Assembly (NCBI RefSeq): GCF_003033925.1
Contig: NZ_CP028365.1
Location: 744,001 to 808,000, forward strand
Source of the DNA: Tannerella serpentiformis
GTDB lineage: Bacteria; Bacteroidota; Bacteroidia; Bacteroidales; Tannerellaceae
Direction of reading: 5' to 3'
DNA: 64,000 bases
The translations under genes and the position numbers were made by a program. This document shows positions 1 to 7,854 of this stretch, piece by piece (the first letter of the stretch is position 1; each line of letters opens with the position of its first letter). Below the pieces are notes generated by a model. It had not been told where the DNA came from. It worked only from the letters and a program-made list of their open reading frames with translations, and ran no database searches.

Positions 1-752
1 GCCAGTCCGGTGAAGCAGGAAAAGAGAAACATCTGCCGAGCCTGCTCCGCTTCCTTGTCGTTTACTTTCAGCGCCATGATCTTGGCCACATCGCTCTTTT
101 GCAAGAAGCGGATCTTCCTTTCCTCCTTTTCGTAGACAACATCCTCAAAAGGATGGCAGCGGATGACTTTCAAGTCTACCGCGCGATACATCAACCGACT
201 CAATCGGCAGAGGTGTTTGTTCATGGTCGATGTCGCCAAGCCGCGCTTTTTGAGGAAGAAGCGGAAGTTCTCAAACAGATCTTCCGTAATGCCTGCGAGG
301 GGGATGTCTCGCCCTCCGTTTTCCTTCACGAACTCTCGAAGCACCTTGTCCGAATAGGTCAGGTTTTGGTAAGTGCTTTCTGCCTTTGACTTGCCTACGC
401 ATGCCTTAACGGATTGCAGTTCTACCTCGCTCATGGCCAAAAGGGTGGTTGGAGTTGTCGCGACACCCTGCAAACGATTCTTGAGCAGTTCTGCACTGAC
501 CACGCCGTCCTTCGTGAGCATTTCCGAGTAAGTCTTTTCCACAAGCTCCCTGAATGCAGCGAGGCGTTGGTTGATTTTCTTTTCGCCGGTTATACCCTGT
601 TTGCTGTTCCATTCATCTGGCAGACATTCCTCGCCGATTGTCATCACCGCACTCCTGCCATCGATGGTAACGCGGCAAAAGATGGCCGTCTTGCCGTCTA
701 TCTTCGTCTTCTGTCTGTTGATGTAGAACAGGATCTTGAATGTACTTCTCAT
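1..752 (-). CDS. Tyrosine recombinase (integrase), C-terminus cut by window edge
   Basis: The reverse strand is open from an ATG at 750-752 to the window edge with no stop, giving about 250 residues. It begins MRSTFKILFYINRQKTKIDG, the arm-binding N-terminal domain of Bacteroidetes tyrosine recombinases. A SAM-like core-binding domain follows (about residues 105-210, with the TSTMNKHLCRLSRLMYRAV helix). The start of the catalytic domain reaches FSCFTGL at the edge, and the next codon begins GC, so it encodes Ala where classical recombinases have the box I Arg. The rest of the catalytic domain lies outside the window. It follows the next integrase by 11 bp in the same direction, so the two are probably one transcript. 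Paired integrases like this are common at one end of Bacteroidetes integrative elements. The family is clear; the role as an element integrase is inferred. Confidence 0.88.
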   Translation of the reverse strand, partial: MRSTFKILFYINRQKTKIDGKTAIFCRVTIDGRSAVMTIGEECLPDEWNSKQGITGEKKINQRLAAFRELVEKTYSEMLTKDGVVSAELLKNRLQGVATTPTTLLAMSEVELQSVKACVGKSKAESTYQNLTYSDKVLREFVKENGGRDIPLAGITEDLFENFRFFLKKRGLATSTMNKHLCRLSRLMYRAVDLKVIRCHPFEDVVYEKEERKIRFLQKSDVAKIMALKVNDKEAEQARQMFLFSCFTGL

Positions 753-763
753 ATCGGTTTCAG

Positions 764-1993
764 TTAAATGGTCAGGTGTAAGTCTTCGGTGAAGGCGATC
801 AAGCGGTCGAACTCTTCAAATAGCTTTTGGGGAGTGACTTTCGCATATCGCTCGGTCATGCGCACCGTGCTATGTCCAAGCATCTTGCTGACGGTCTCAA
901 TGGGTACTCCCTGTTCCAAGGTGATGAGCGTAGCGAAGGTGTGTCGGGCGGTGTGCGAGGTGAAGGGTAGTGCGATACCGGCCCGCAGTCGGAGGGCTTT
1001 CAGGTGGGATTGATAGGTCATGTAATTGATGTGAGGAAGTAACGTGTTCCTTCCCTCATCAGACAGTCTGTTCATCAATCGGAGTGCTTCGGGCAAGAGC
1101 TTTACACGGCAGAGGACGCCCGTCTTCTGCCGGTTGAACTTCAGCCAAAGGGCGCCTTCATCGTCGCGGACAAGATACTCACGATTCAGCGCCATCAGAT
1201 CGCAATAGGCGGCGCCAGTGTAACAGGCGAAAAGAAACACATCGCGCGCCGTCTCCAAGTCAATCTCCCAGCCGTCAAAACAGAGCGCCTTTAACTTGTC
1301 TAACGCGTCCTTGTCGAGCGCTTTGGGCAGTCGACTGTCTCCCTTATCTACATGCACATTGTCGAATAGCAAGGTGTCTGCCGCACCTTCTCGATACGCC
1401 AACTTGCAGACCTTTTTGACAAGGATGACCATGTTGTAGCAGGTGCTTTGTTTCAGCCCAACCTCTCCGGTTGCGAACTGCTCAAACCGCTTGATGAAGT
1501 CCTCCGTGAGCTGCGAAAAGGTCAAGTCGGAAGCGTTATGCTTCGCCCGAATGAACTGTTGCAGCCTCATTCTTGTCTGACGATACAAGACCAAAGACTC
1601 TCTTTTGATGTCTATCCCGACGTGCTCCTCCATGTCCTCGATCAGGCCGTCGAACCGTTCCAATAGCATAGTTCGACTCTGCACGCTGCCTTGGAAATGT
1701 TCCTTGATATCCGTTGCGTCAAATGGTGAGCCCTTGGCGAGAAAGGACTGATAGGAGGTCTGAACTGCAAGAAGGAGGTTGTCCAATCGTCCATTAACTT
1801 CGACCGCCTCGCGGCTCTTCCCGTCCATCCGACTTTCGCGCGGGTTCCACAAATCGGGATTGCAGGACAGCTTACAACTGAACTGTGCAATGGAACGTCC
1901 CAGCGTGATCCGTCCCATGATCGGCGCATTGCCCGACCTGTCGCGACTGCTCTTTTTGAGGTAGAGCAACACCTTCATTTTCATGTCATCCAT
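764..1993 (-). CDS. Tyrosine recombinase / phage-type integrase
   Basis: This 409-residue site-specific recombinase would cut and rejoin DNA at att sites through a tyrosine nucleophile. An arm-binding N-terminal domain (about 1-95, KVLLYLKKSSRDRSGNAPI) is followed by a SAM-like core-binding domain (about 100-210) and a catalytic domain. The HxxR box is at His347/Arg350 (HTARHTFATL), the LGHS box His at about 374, and the nucleophile at about Tyr383 (TERYAKV). The box I position reads YTGAAYCDL, so the usual first Arg is Ala. IntDOT-type Bacteroides recombinases are also known to lack this Arg, so the enzyme need not be dead. An alternative start is Met4. It lies about 370 bp from a 59-bp repeat of the helicase 3' end, the usual int-att arrangement. 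Confidence 0.93.
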   Translation of the reverse strand: MDDMKMKVLLYLKKSSRDRSGNAPIMGRITLGRSIAQFSCKLSCNPDLWNPRESRMDGKSREAVEVNGRLDNLLLAVQTSYQSFLAKGSPFDATDIKEHFQGSVQSRTMLLERFDGLIEDMEEHVGIDIKRESLVLYRQTRMRLQQFIRAKHNASDLTFSQLTEDFIKRFEQFATGEVGLKQSTCYNMVILVKKVCKLAYREGAADTLLFDNVHVDKGDSRLPKALDKDALDKLKALCFDGWEIDLETARDVFLFACYTGAAYCDLMALNREYLVRDDEGALWLKFNRQKTGVLCRVKLLPEALRLMNRLSDEGRNTLLPHINYMTYQSHLKALRLRAGIALPFTSHTARHTFATLITLEQGVPIETVSKMLGHSTVRMTERYAKVTPQKLFEEFDRLIAFTEDLHLTI

Positions 1994-2037
1994 ACGCTTT
2001 GAAAACTGTGGGCAAAATTACCCGGTTCAAAGCGCCC

Positions 2038-2339
2038 GTTACCTGTGCAGATTCCTGTATATCAATGCAAAAGAACCATGTGCAAGAAAGGTTCAGTTAC
2101 CTGCGTTTGCACCATCGTTACCTACCACCAGACAGGGTAACGGTTTAGTAACCGAACTCTTGCTCGGATCCGCACTTTTCTGCCTTTTCCGCTCGACGCA
2201 ACCGGAAGCATATCGACCCCTTTCTGCCTAACAATCAGTCCACTTGCTTCGATATCGGGACTTCTGCTTTTGAGGGGAATAGTTGGTTCGGAACGTATTC
2301 CGACCACCTCCCTAACGTATTCCAATAGGTTCGGAACGT
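2038..2339. repeat. Short repeats beside the integrase, candidate arm-type binding sites
   Basis: The gene-free stretch between the integrase start and the 59-bp repeat holds clustered short repeats. GTTACC or its complement occurs at 2038, 2096, 2117, 2136 (inverted) and 2148 (as GTAACC). A 12-bp direct repeat GGTTCGGAACGT is at 2285-2296 and 2328-2339, with ACGTATTCC twice between its copies. Clustered short sites between an integrase gene and an att core are typical of integrase arm sites. This role is inference from position and repetition only. Confidence 0.4.
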
Positions 2340-2364
2340 GGTGTCGTCACTCCTTTACAGTGGC

Positions 2365-2423
2365 TCCGCCCTCCTCAAAGGCCGGCGGCAGGTTGACGAA
2401 GTAGAGCCGCCCCGTGGCACGGG
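2365..2423. repeat. 59-bp direct repeat, copy A (candidate att site, displaced helicase 3' end)
   Basis: This segment matches 3536-3594 at about 57 of 59 positions in the same orientation. Read on the minus strand in the helicase frame it still encodes RATGRLYFVNLPPAFE and reaches its own stop after a different tail (EGGATVKE). It therefore looks like a second, displaced 3' end of the helicase gene, as left by an element that integrates into the end of a gene. It begins 2 bp after the stop of the zinc-ribbon gene. Confidence 0.75.
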
Positions 2424-2425
2424 GG

Positions 2426-3457
2426 TTATTGTGTCATGGTTAGCGACAACGTTTGGCCATTCTTGCGGATAAACATGCCATCGAATCCATAGCTGGTGCG
2501 TTGGACTCGCATGGTGCAGTTCGGCTTGCCACTCTTGTAATACTCCACCAGCACGAGCAGATCGGTATTCGGATCGTACGTGCCGCTCAGTGTGATGGCG
2601 CGTCCGCCATATCGGGGGTATTTGTACGTGCCATTCACGATCAGCTTGCCCTCTTCATTCACCCGATCCTCGAAAAAGAGATCGAACTCACAGCGCAAGG
2701 TGTCGATCCGGTTCTTCCCGTCGATGTCGCCCTCAATCACCCCGTGATAGAGCTGACGTATGCCCGTCGTTCCCGTAGGCGCTTGGGCCGTAGCGGGGGG
2801 CGTCAGTGGCTGTTCGGCTTGGGCTGACGGCGGGTTGAGGAAGCGAGAAATATCCTCCCGCTCCGCTTGGGACAGCAGGGCGATGTCCTCCCACTCGATC
2901 GAAGGAAAGACGAAGCCAAAGCAGCCGAAGCTGACCATCTTGCCGTAGGGGTGAAGCTGATTATAGATGCGCCCCTGCGACCAAAACACGCGGTTCTCCA
3001 CCTCGATCCGATTCTCCTGCTCCAAGCGCTCCCGGATCTTCTGCTGAACCAGTTCTACGTTGAAAGCAATCGAAGAAATGGGGCTTAACGCACTCCCTCC
3101 GACAGCGCCTAAAGAGCTACTGATCTTCTTTTCGACACATGCGATGGCCGCCTTTTCGATGCGCTCCCTATGCTGCCCTTCGGAGGGAGCTAAGGCAATG
3201 GCGGCTATAGCCACCACGGCGATGAGTCCTGCCCAGAGCACAACGGGCTTTATCCTTCGTCTGTGGGGGGCGGGAGTGTTGGTATCAGGCGCCGATGACT
3301 TGTTTTCGATAGGAGGCTGATCCTCTGTTGGAGGTGGTACTGGCGCCGACTCTTTCGTCAGCCACTCGCCGCAATGCTTGCATTTCACAGCATCCGGCTG
3401 AATCTCTTCGCCACAATACGGGCATTTCTTCTTTGGGGTAATCTCTCTATTTTCCAT
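2426..3457 (-). CDS. Zinc-ribbon single-pass membrane protein, function unknown
   Basis: This 343-residue protein starts with a short cytoplasmic zinc ribbon (CPYC at about 11-14 and CKHC at about 26-29). A Pro-rich linker (about 40-68) and one membrane segment (about 71-90, VVLWAGLIAVVAIAAIAL) follow, then a long extracytoplasmic part. I do not recognise a catalytic domain. The C-terminal 90 residues, rich in Gly, Tyr and Lys, look like a small beta-rich domain. The gene lies exactly between the two copies of the 59-bp repeat, so it may be cargo of a small integrated unit rather than core chromosome. Regulation is not visible. Confidence 0.75.
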   Translation of the reverse strand: MENREITPKKKCPYCGEEIQPDAVKCKHCGEWLTKESAPVPPPTEDQPPIENKSSAPDTNTPAPHRRRIKPVVLWAGLIAVVAIAAIALAPSEGQHRERIEKAAIACVEKKISSSLGAVGGSALSPISSIAFNVELVQQKIRERLEQENRIEVENRVFWSQGRIYNQLHPYGKMVSFGCFGFVFPSIEWEDIALLSQAEREDISRFLNPPSAQAEQPLTPPATAQAPTGTTGIRQLYHGVIEGDIDGKNRIDTLRCEFDLFFEDRVNEEGKLIVNGTYKYPRYGGRAITLSGTYDPNTDLLVLVEYYKSGKPNCTMRVQRTSYGFDGMFIRKNGQTLSLTMTQ

Positions 3458-3505
3458 TGTTGTATGTTTTGTGTGTGTAAGTGTTCGTGTAGTGTAGGAT
3501 CGTTG

Positions 3506-4960
3506 TCAGAAATCTTCGGCCGCCTCCCCGTGTCGTCCGCCATCCTCAAAGGCCGGCGGCAGGTTGACGAAGTAGAGCCGCCCCGTGGCGCGGGTGACGG
3601 CCGTGTAGAGCCAGCGATAAAAGTCCTCGCCCAGCATCTCCTCCGTCAGGTAGCCAATGTCCAGAAACACATTGCGCCACTGTCCGCCCTGGGCCTTGTG
3701 ACACGTGATGGCGTACGCATACTTCGCCTGCACGGCGTTGAAATACGGATCTTCCTTCATCTTCTTCATCCGCGCCGCCTTCGTTTTCACCTCCTTGTAA
3801 TCCTCGAGCACGGCATAAAAGAGGCGGTCGCTGTCTTCACGCGGTAGTGTGGGCGACTCGTTCCGGAGCGTCTCCGTCAGCACACGCAGTTCCACCTCCG
3901 CGGCATCGTCTTGAAACCGAACCAACACATCGGTGAAGTGAAACCCGTACAGCTCCGTCACACGTCGCACACGCAGCACCTCCACGATCTCGCCGTTGGC
4001 AATGAAGCTCGACTCCGCATCCTTCGCCTGCGACCATCGGTAGTAGTTGTTCTTGACCACCATCAGGCGGTCGCCCCGCTCGATCTCCTCCTCACGGTCC
4101 AGGATATAATGTCGGATCCCGTTGTTGTAGCGTGCCGCACGCTTGTTCGACCGGCAGACAACGATCGTATCGTCCACCCCATCACGACTGTAAGCCGAGG
4201 CAATCTCTTCGATCAGATCCTCGCCCGTCACCTTCCGAATGTCCGGAAACCCCTCGACCCTCAGCACCGGGAAACGCGTCGTCTCCGACTGCCACAGCCC
4301 ATTGCGGATCCGCGTGGCGTTAAACAAGATGCCCGAGTCTACATCCTGCCGCACCACCTGCGTCAGCGACACCTCATGCACCTCCATCCCGTACGCCCTG
4401 AGTCGCTCTGCACTGAGTGCTGGGCTCTCCCGCAGCATCACCGGTGGCAGCTGCGCCGAGTCGCCCGACAAAATCAGCCGACACCCCTGGCCCTCGTAGA
4501 CGTATTCAATCAAATCGTCCAGCAAATGGCCACTCCCGAAGGCGTTCTGCCCCGCACTTTCGTTCGAGATCATCGACGCCTCATCGACGATGAAGAGCGT
4601 ATTCTTCTGTAGGTTCTTTCCTAACGAAAAGCTGCCGAAATCGTTCGAGAACGACTTCTGGCGATAGATCTTCTTATGGATCGTAAAGGCGTCACGCTCC
4701 GCATATTCGGCGAACACCTTCGCTGCTCTGCCCGTAGGTGCCAGCAGCACGCTTGGCCGCTCCATGGCATGCAAAGCCTTCACCACAGCTCCCAGCACAG
4801 ACGTCTTGCCCGTACCGGCGTATCCCCTAAGAATCAACAGCGATCTTGGGGTCGTATCCGCAGCAAAAGCAGCGATCGCAGCGATCGCTTTTTGCTGCTC
4901 TTCGGTAGGTTCATACGGGAAATACTCCGAAATCTTCTTGTATATGTACTTGTCGACCAT
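3506..4960 (-). CDS. RecD-like ATP-dependent DNA helicase (superfamily 1)
   Basis: This 484-residue SF1 helicase has Walker A GYAGTGKT at about 46-53, a Walker B box LFIVDEASMIS near 120, and a UvrD_C_2-type C-terminus with YAITCHKAQGGQW (motif V-like) and LYTAVTRATGRLYFVN (motif VI). Enzymes of this stand-alone RecD-like class unwind DNA 5'-3'; the exact role here is unknown. I start at MVDKYIYKK (4960). A longer in-frame start at 5041 would cross a near-consensus -7 box (TACCTTTA, minus, 4981-4988). The last 20 codons carry the 59-bp sequence repeated at 2365-2423, so the present 3' end may have been supplied by an integrated element. The gene is divergent from the next one. Confidence 0.9.
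   Translation of the reverse strand: MVDKYIYKKISEYFPYEPTEEQQKAIAAIAAFAADTTPRSLLILRGYAGTGKTSVLGAVVKALHAMERPSVLLAPTGRAAKVFAEYAERDAFTIHKKIYRQKSFSNDFGSFSLGKNLQKNTLFIVDEASMISNESAGQNAFGSGHLLDDLIEYVYEGQGCRLILSGDSAQLPPVMLRESPALSAERLRAYGMEVHEVSLTQVVRQDVDSGILFNATRIRNGLWQSETTRFPVLRVEGFPDIRKVTGEDLIEEIASAYSRDGVDDTIVVCRSNKRAARYNNGIRHYILDREEEIERGDRLMVVKNNYYRWSQAKDAESSFIANGEIVEVLRVRRVTELYGFHFTDVLVRFQDDAAEVELRVLTETLRNESPTLPREDSDRLFYAVLEDYKEVKTKAARMKKMKEDPYFNAVQAKYAYAITCHKAQGGQWRNVFLDIGYLTEEMLGEDFYRWLYTAVTRATGRLYFVNLPPAFEDGGRHGEAAEDF
3536..3594. repeat. 59-bp direct repeat, copy B (inside helicase 3' end)
   Basis: This is the partner of 2365-2423, offset by 1171 bp and in the same orientation. It sits inside the helicase coding region (codons for RATGRLYFVNLPPAFEDGG). 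The two copies bracket the zinc-ribbon gene. Confidence 0.75.
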
Positions 4961-5006
4961 GTCAGATGAATATTTTGGGATAAAGGTAGACCTTTGAAAA
5001 GAATCA

Positions 5007-5014
5007 TACATTTG
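5007..5014 (+). promoter_or_regulatory. Bacteroidetes-type -7 box for the downstream gene
   Basis: TACATTTG matches the TAnnTTTG -7 element and lies 43 bp upstream of the ATG at 5057. No clear -33 TTG is seen at the right distance. Confidence 0.5.
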
Positions 5015-5056
5015 CAGCAATAAAATCATTCTAACAATCAAAGTGAATATACAGAT

Positions 5057-5743
5057 ATGAGAGTTACACTGAAGGTATTATTGGCTGCGGCGGTTGTGCT
5101 GCTGGCATACATGTGCTACAGAAGTATCATGGAACCGATTGAGTTTGACAAAGAGCGGACAGCGCGTGAATCAGCCATCGAGAAGCGCCTGATCGATATT
5201 CGGACGGCTCAGATCGAGTATAAAAACAGGAACGGACGCCATGCTGGATCCTTCGAGGAGCTGGCCAAGTTCTTGAACGAATCCAAGCTGCCCTTCGTCA
5301 TCAAGGAAGGCGTGCTGACCGACGAACAGCTGGAGAAGGGGCTGACCGAAAAGAAAGCCGCCGAGATCGTACGCCGTGCCCGCCAGACCGGCAACAATGA
5401 CGAGGTGATCAGAAATGGCCTCCAGAACTTCCGTCGTGACACGATGTGGGTGTCAGCCAAAGACACCCTGCTGGGACGCGACTTCAACGTCGACTCCCTC
5501 GCGTATATCCCCGTCAAGGGCGTGAACGCTAAGTTCCAGATGGACACCGCCACCCTCGAATCCTCCTCTGGCTATACGGTGAAAGTCTTCGAGTGCCGCG
5601 TTCCTTACGATGTCTATCTGGGCGACCTCAACAAGAAAGAACTGGCCAACCTCAAGGACAAAATGCGCAAGATGAACAAGTACGAGGGGCTCAAGGTGGG
5701 TTCCGTGACGGAGATCAATAACAACGCCGGTAACTGGGAATAA
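5057..5743 (+). CDS. Membrane-anchored hypothetical protein
   Basis: The product has 228 residues. One N-terminal membrane segment (about 5-20, LKVLLAAAVVLLAYMCY) is followed by a helical stretch with ESAIEKRLIDIRTAQIEYKN and a soluble extracytoplasmic domain. The N-terminus resembles pseudopilin-like or envelope-anchored Bacteroidetes proteins, where a short helix after the anchor is followed by a domain of unknown function. I cannot assign a role. It is divergent from the helicase and has its own -7 box at 5007. Confidence 0.8.
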   Translation: MRVTLKVLLAAAVVLLAYMCYRSIMEPIEFDKERTARESAIEKRLIDIRTAQIEYKNRNGRHAGSFEELAKFLNESKLPFVIKEGVLTDEQLEKGLTEKKAAEIVRRARQTGNNDEVIRNGLQNFRRDTMWVSAKDTLLGRDFNVDSLAYIPVKGVNAKFQMDTATLESSSGYTVKVFECRVPYDVYLGDLNKKELANLKDKMRKMNKYEGLKVGSVTEINNNAGNWE

Positions 5744-5775
5744 TCCTACCGAGACTCCTACGCCAGAAGTATCGA

Positions 5776-6597
5776 ATGAGCCTTCGTGTTCCCGACTCGC
5801 TCACCGCGAGTAATTCAGAAGGATATAGAACGTCTGTCCGGCTTTGGCCGGGCGGACTTTCTTTTTCCGGTGGGATCCCTTCGGACGAGGGATCCTTTTT
5901 CTGTGAAGAAACGGAGGTCGACGTCACTCGCTCCCCCCTCCAGACACTCCGGGATCTCTTCCGTGAACACCCCTTTCTCAGCTATCCCTACGCCGCCGTC
6001 CGCATCATTACCTCCGAACCGAACTACACCATAGTGCCCGAGGCGATCTACGAAGACGAAGCCAAAGAGCGCCTCTATCGCTTCACCTTCGCCACACCCG
6101 TCGAGACCGTTGTCGCCCAACCCTTGCGCGAACTGGAGTCCGTGCTGCTCTTTGGTCTGAGGCGCGATATGCACGATTTCATCGCCCAAACACTCCCCAC
6201 TGCACACTGGGAGCACACCCTCGCCTCACTGCTCATCGGGTGGCACGAACGGAGTCTACGTGCACTTCACGCCCACATGTACGCCGTCGTCCAAGACCGC
6301 ACGATGGACGTTGCCTGCTTCGATCGGGGCGTCCTGCGGTTCGTCAACCGATTCGAGGTCGAGAACCACGACGACATGATGTACTACCTGCTTTACGTCT
6401 GGAAACAGCTCGAGCTCGACCAACGCAACGATACGCTCACCCTATCGGCCGTCGCCTCCGTCGCTTTCGACCTCAAAGAGCAACTCCAGACCTACCTCCG
6501 AGACATCCGCGTGGAAGCCATTCAGACGCTCTATCGCGCTGATGATCGCGCAGCCACCGTCGGTCGTCTAACCGTCACACCCACCACGAACACATGA
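5776..6597 (+). CDS. DUF3822 family protein
   Basis: This 273-residue protein looks like the Bacteroidetes DUF3822 family. The N-terminal YRTSVRLWPGGLSFSG fits the family's opening strand pair, and the body contains YPYAAVRIITSEPNYTIVPE and a later acidic DDMMYYLLYVWKQL segment. The family adopts an actin-like ATPase fold by prediction, with no known function. It precedes rsmD with a 4-bp overlap (ATGA), an arrangement I recall for this family. Two terminator-like hairpins with T-runs lie inside its first 45 codons (5831-5905), which is odd. A start after them would remove the conserved N-terminus, so I keep this start. Confidence 0.8.
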   Translation: MSLRVPDSLTASNSEGYRTSVRLWPGGLSFSGGIPSDEGSFFCEETEVDVTRSPLQTLRDLFREHPFLSYPYAAVRIITSEPNYTIVPEAIYEDEAKERLYRFTFATPVETVVAQPLRELESVLLFGLRRDMHDFIAQTLPTAHWEHTLASLLIGWHERSLRALHAHMYAVVQDRTMDVACFDRGVLRFVNRFEVENHDDMMYYLLYVWKQLELDQRNDTLTLSAVASVAFDLKEQLQTYLRDIRVEAIQTLYRADDRAATVGRLTVTPTTNT

Positions 6598-7139
6598 GAA
6601 TCATCCGAGGAATCTACGGCCGACGACGCTTCCAAGTCCCGTCCACATTCGCCGCCCGACCTACCACCGACTTTGCGAAAGAGAACCTCTTCAACGTGCT
6701 CGAAAACCTCGTCACTTGGGACGACACACAGGCCCTCGACCTCTTTTCTGGCACCGGCAGCATTGCCTTCGAGCTGCTCTCGCGCGGCTGCAGTCGCGTC
6801 ACAGCCGTCGAGTCCGACCGCACGCACGCAGCCTTCATCGCCGACGTGGCCCGCCGCCTCGCCCCCCCATCGGGCACCTTCACACTCGTCCGTGGCGACG
6901 CCTTCCGCTACCTCCGCACAGCCCCGCCCTTCGACCTCATCTTTGCCGATCCCCCCTACGCCCTCCCCCGATTACCCGAGCTCCCCGAAGCCATTCTGGG
7001 CCGCGATCTGCTCCGCCCCGGAGGCCTCTTCATCCTCGAACATCCCGGCTCGTACGACTTCTCCACCCACCCCCTCTTCACCGAAATGCGCACCTATGGC
7101 GCTGTCCATTTTTCCCTCTTTCACGCCCCCAAAGAGTGA
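6594..7139 (+). CDS. rsmD: 16S rRNA (guanine966-N2)-methyltransferase RsmD
   Basis: The 181-residue enzyme would methylate N2 of G966 of 16S rRNA in the 30S subunit using S-adenosylmethionine. The N-terminus MRIIRGIYGRRRFQVP is family-typical. The SAM-binding motif I reads LDLFSGTGSIAFELLSRG (about 45-62), and the amino-methylase motif IV reads FADPPY (about 119-124). Length fits RsmD (about 180-200). Its ATG overlaps the DUF3822 stop, so the two are likely translationally coupled. Confidence 0.94.
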   Translation: MRIIRGIYGRRRFQVPSTFAARPTTDFAKENLFNVLENLVTWDDTQALDLFSGTGSIAFELLSRGCSRVTAVESDRTHAAFIADVARRLAPPSGTFTLVRGDAFRYLRTAPPFDLIFADPPYALPRLPELPEAILGRDLLRPGGLFILEHPGSYDFSTHPLFTEMRTYGAVHFSLFHAPKE

Positions 7140-7226
7140 CCGACCGTAGGAGTAAAATCTTCTACGAAAGGCCCCCAAAGCCGCTCCCTATAAGACATTT
7201 CACCCACGAAAAGAGGAATTTGTTTC

Positions 7227-7234
7227 TATATTTG
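7227..7234 (+). promoter_or_regulatory. -7 box upstream of the SPOR lipoprotein gene
   Basis: TATATTTG matches TAnnTTTG, 31 bp upstream of the ATG at 7266. The -33 element is not obvious. Confidence 0.5.
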
Positions 7235-7265
7235 CCCCCGTTAATTCAAATAACATCAAACAGAT

Positions 7266-7739
7266 ATGAAAAGGATAGGATTGTTAGGAGTTACTCTTTG
7301 CTTAGTCTTTGCGATCGGCACCGTTTCGTGCAAATCAAAACAGAGCGCCTACAAAGCAGCCTACGAGCAGGCCAAGGAACGCGAGATATCAAGCGACGAG
7401 CCCACAGACGAAGAGATCGCCCCCGTAACCAAGTCGAAAGACTCCGGCGAGACACGACAAGAGAAAATCACCCCCGTAGAGGGTGAAGACGCCGATGCCA
7501 TCAAGCTCTACAGCGTCGTAGTCGGCAGCTTTAAGAACCGCACCAACGCATTCTCCCTCAAGGAACGCATGCAGAACGAAGGCTACACCCCCGTCCTTGG
7601 CGAAAACGAGCAAGGCATGCTCCGCGTCATCGTCACCAGCTTTGAAACCAAAGCTGAGGCCGAAAAGAGCCGCGACGCCATCCGCGCGAAGTATCGCCCC
7701 AACTTCCAGGACGCATGGGTTTTGGAACGCACCTATTGA
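7266..7739 (+). CDS. SPOR-domain lipoprotein
   Basis: The product has 157 residues. It has a type II signal peptide (residues 1-21) with Cys22 after GTVS as probable lipidation site, then a charged linker (23-75) and a SPOR domain (about 80-155: KLYSVVVGSFKNRTNAF ... RVIVTSFETKAEAEKSRDAI). SPOR domains bind glycan strands lacking stem peptides at division sites, so a role in envelope or septal peptidoglycan is likely. The exact partner is unknown. It lies just upstream of murB but is separated from it by a terminator-like hairpin. Confidence 0.88.
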   Translation: MKRIGLLGVTLCLVFAIGTVSCKSKQSAYKAAYEQAKEREISSDEPTDEEIAPVTKSKDSGETRQEKITPVEGEDADAIKLYSVVVGSFKNRTNAFSLKERMQNEGYTPVLGENEQGMLRVIVTSFETKAEAEKSRDAIRAKYRPNFQDAWVLERTY

Positions 7740-7780
7740 TCTCCCATGGCCGGGGTAGTTGAGCCCAAACGACCATAAAC

Positions 7781-7821
7781 AAGGATGTCCGCCCCACACC
7801 ACGGGCCGGCATCCTTTTTTT
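7781..7821 (+). terminator. Terminator after the SPOR lipoprotein gene
   Basis: An AAGGATGCC-like arm (7781-7790) pairs with GGCATCCTT (7808-7816) and runs into seven T residues. Confidence 0.65.
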
Positions 7822-7854
7822 ATCCTCATCCGAAACACACACATATTCATTGAC

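Noticed and set aside
99-767. Plus-strand frames at the left edge
   Set aside because: The minus strand encodes an integrase with family domains across the whole stretch; the plus frames are shadows.
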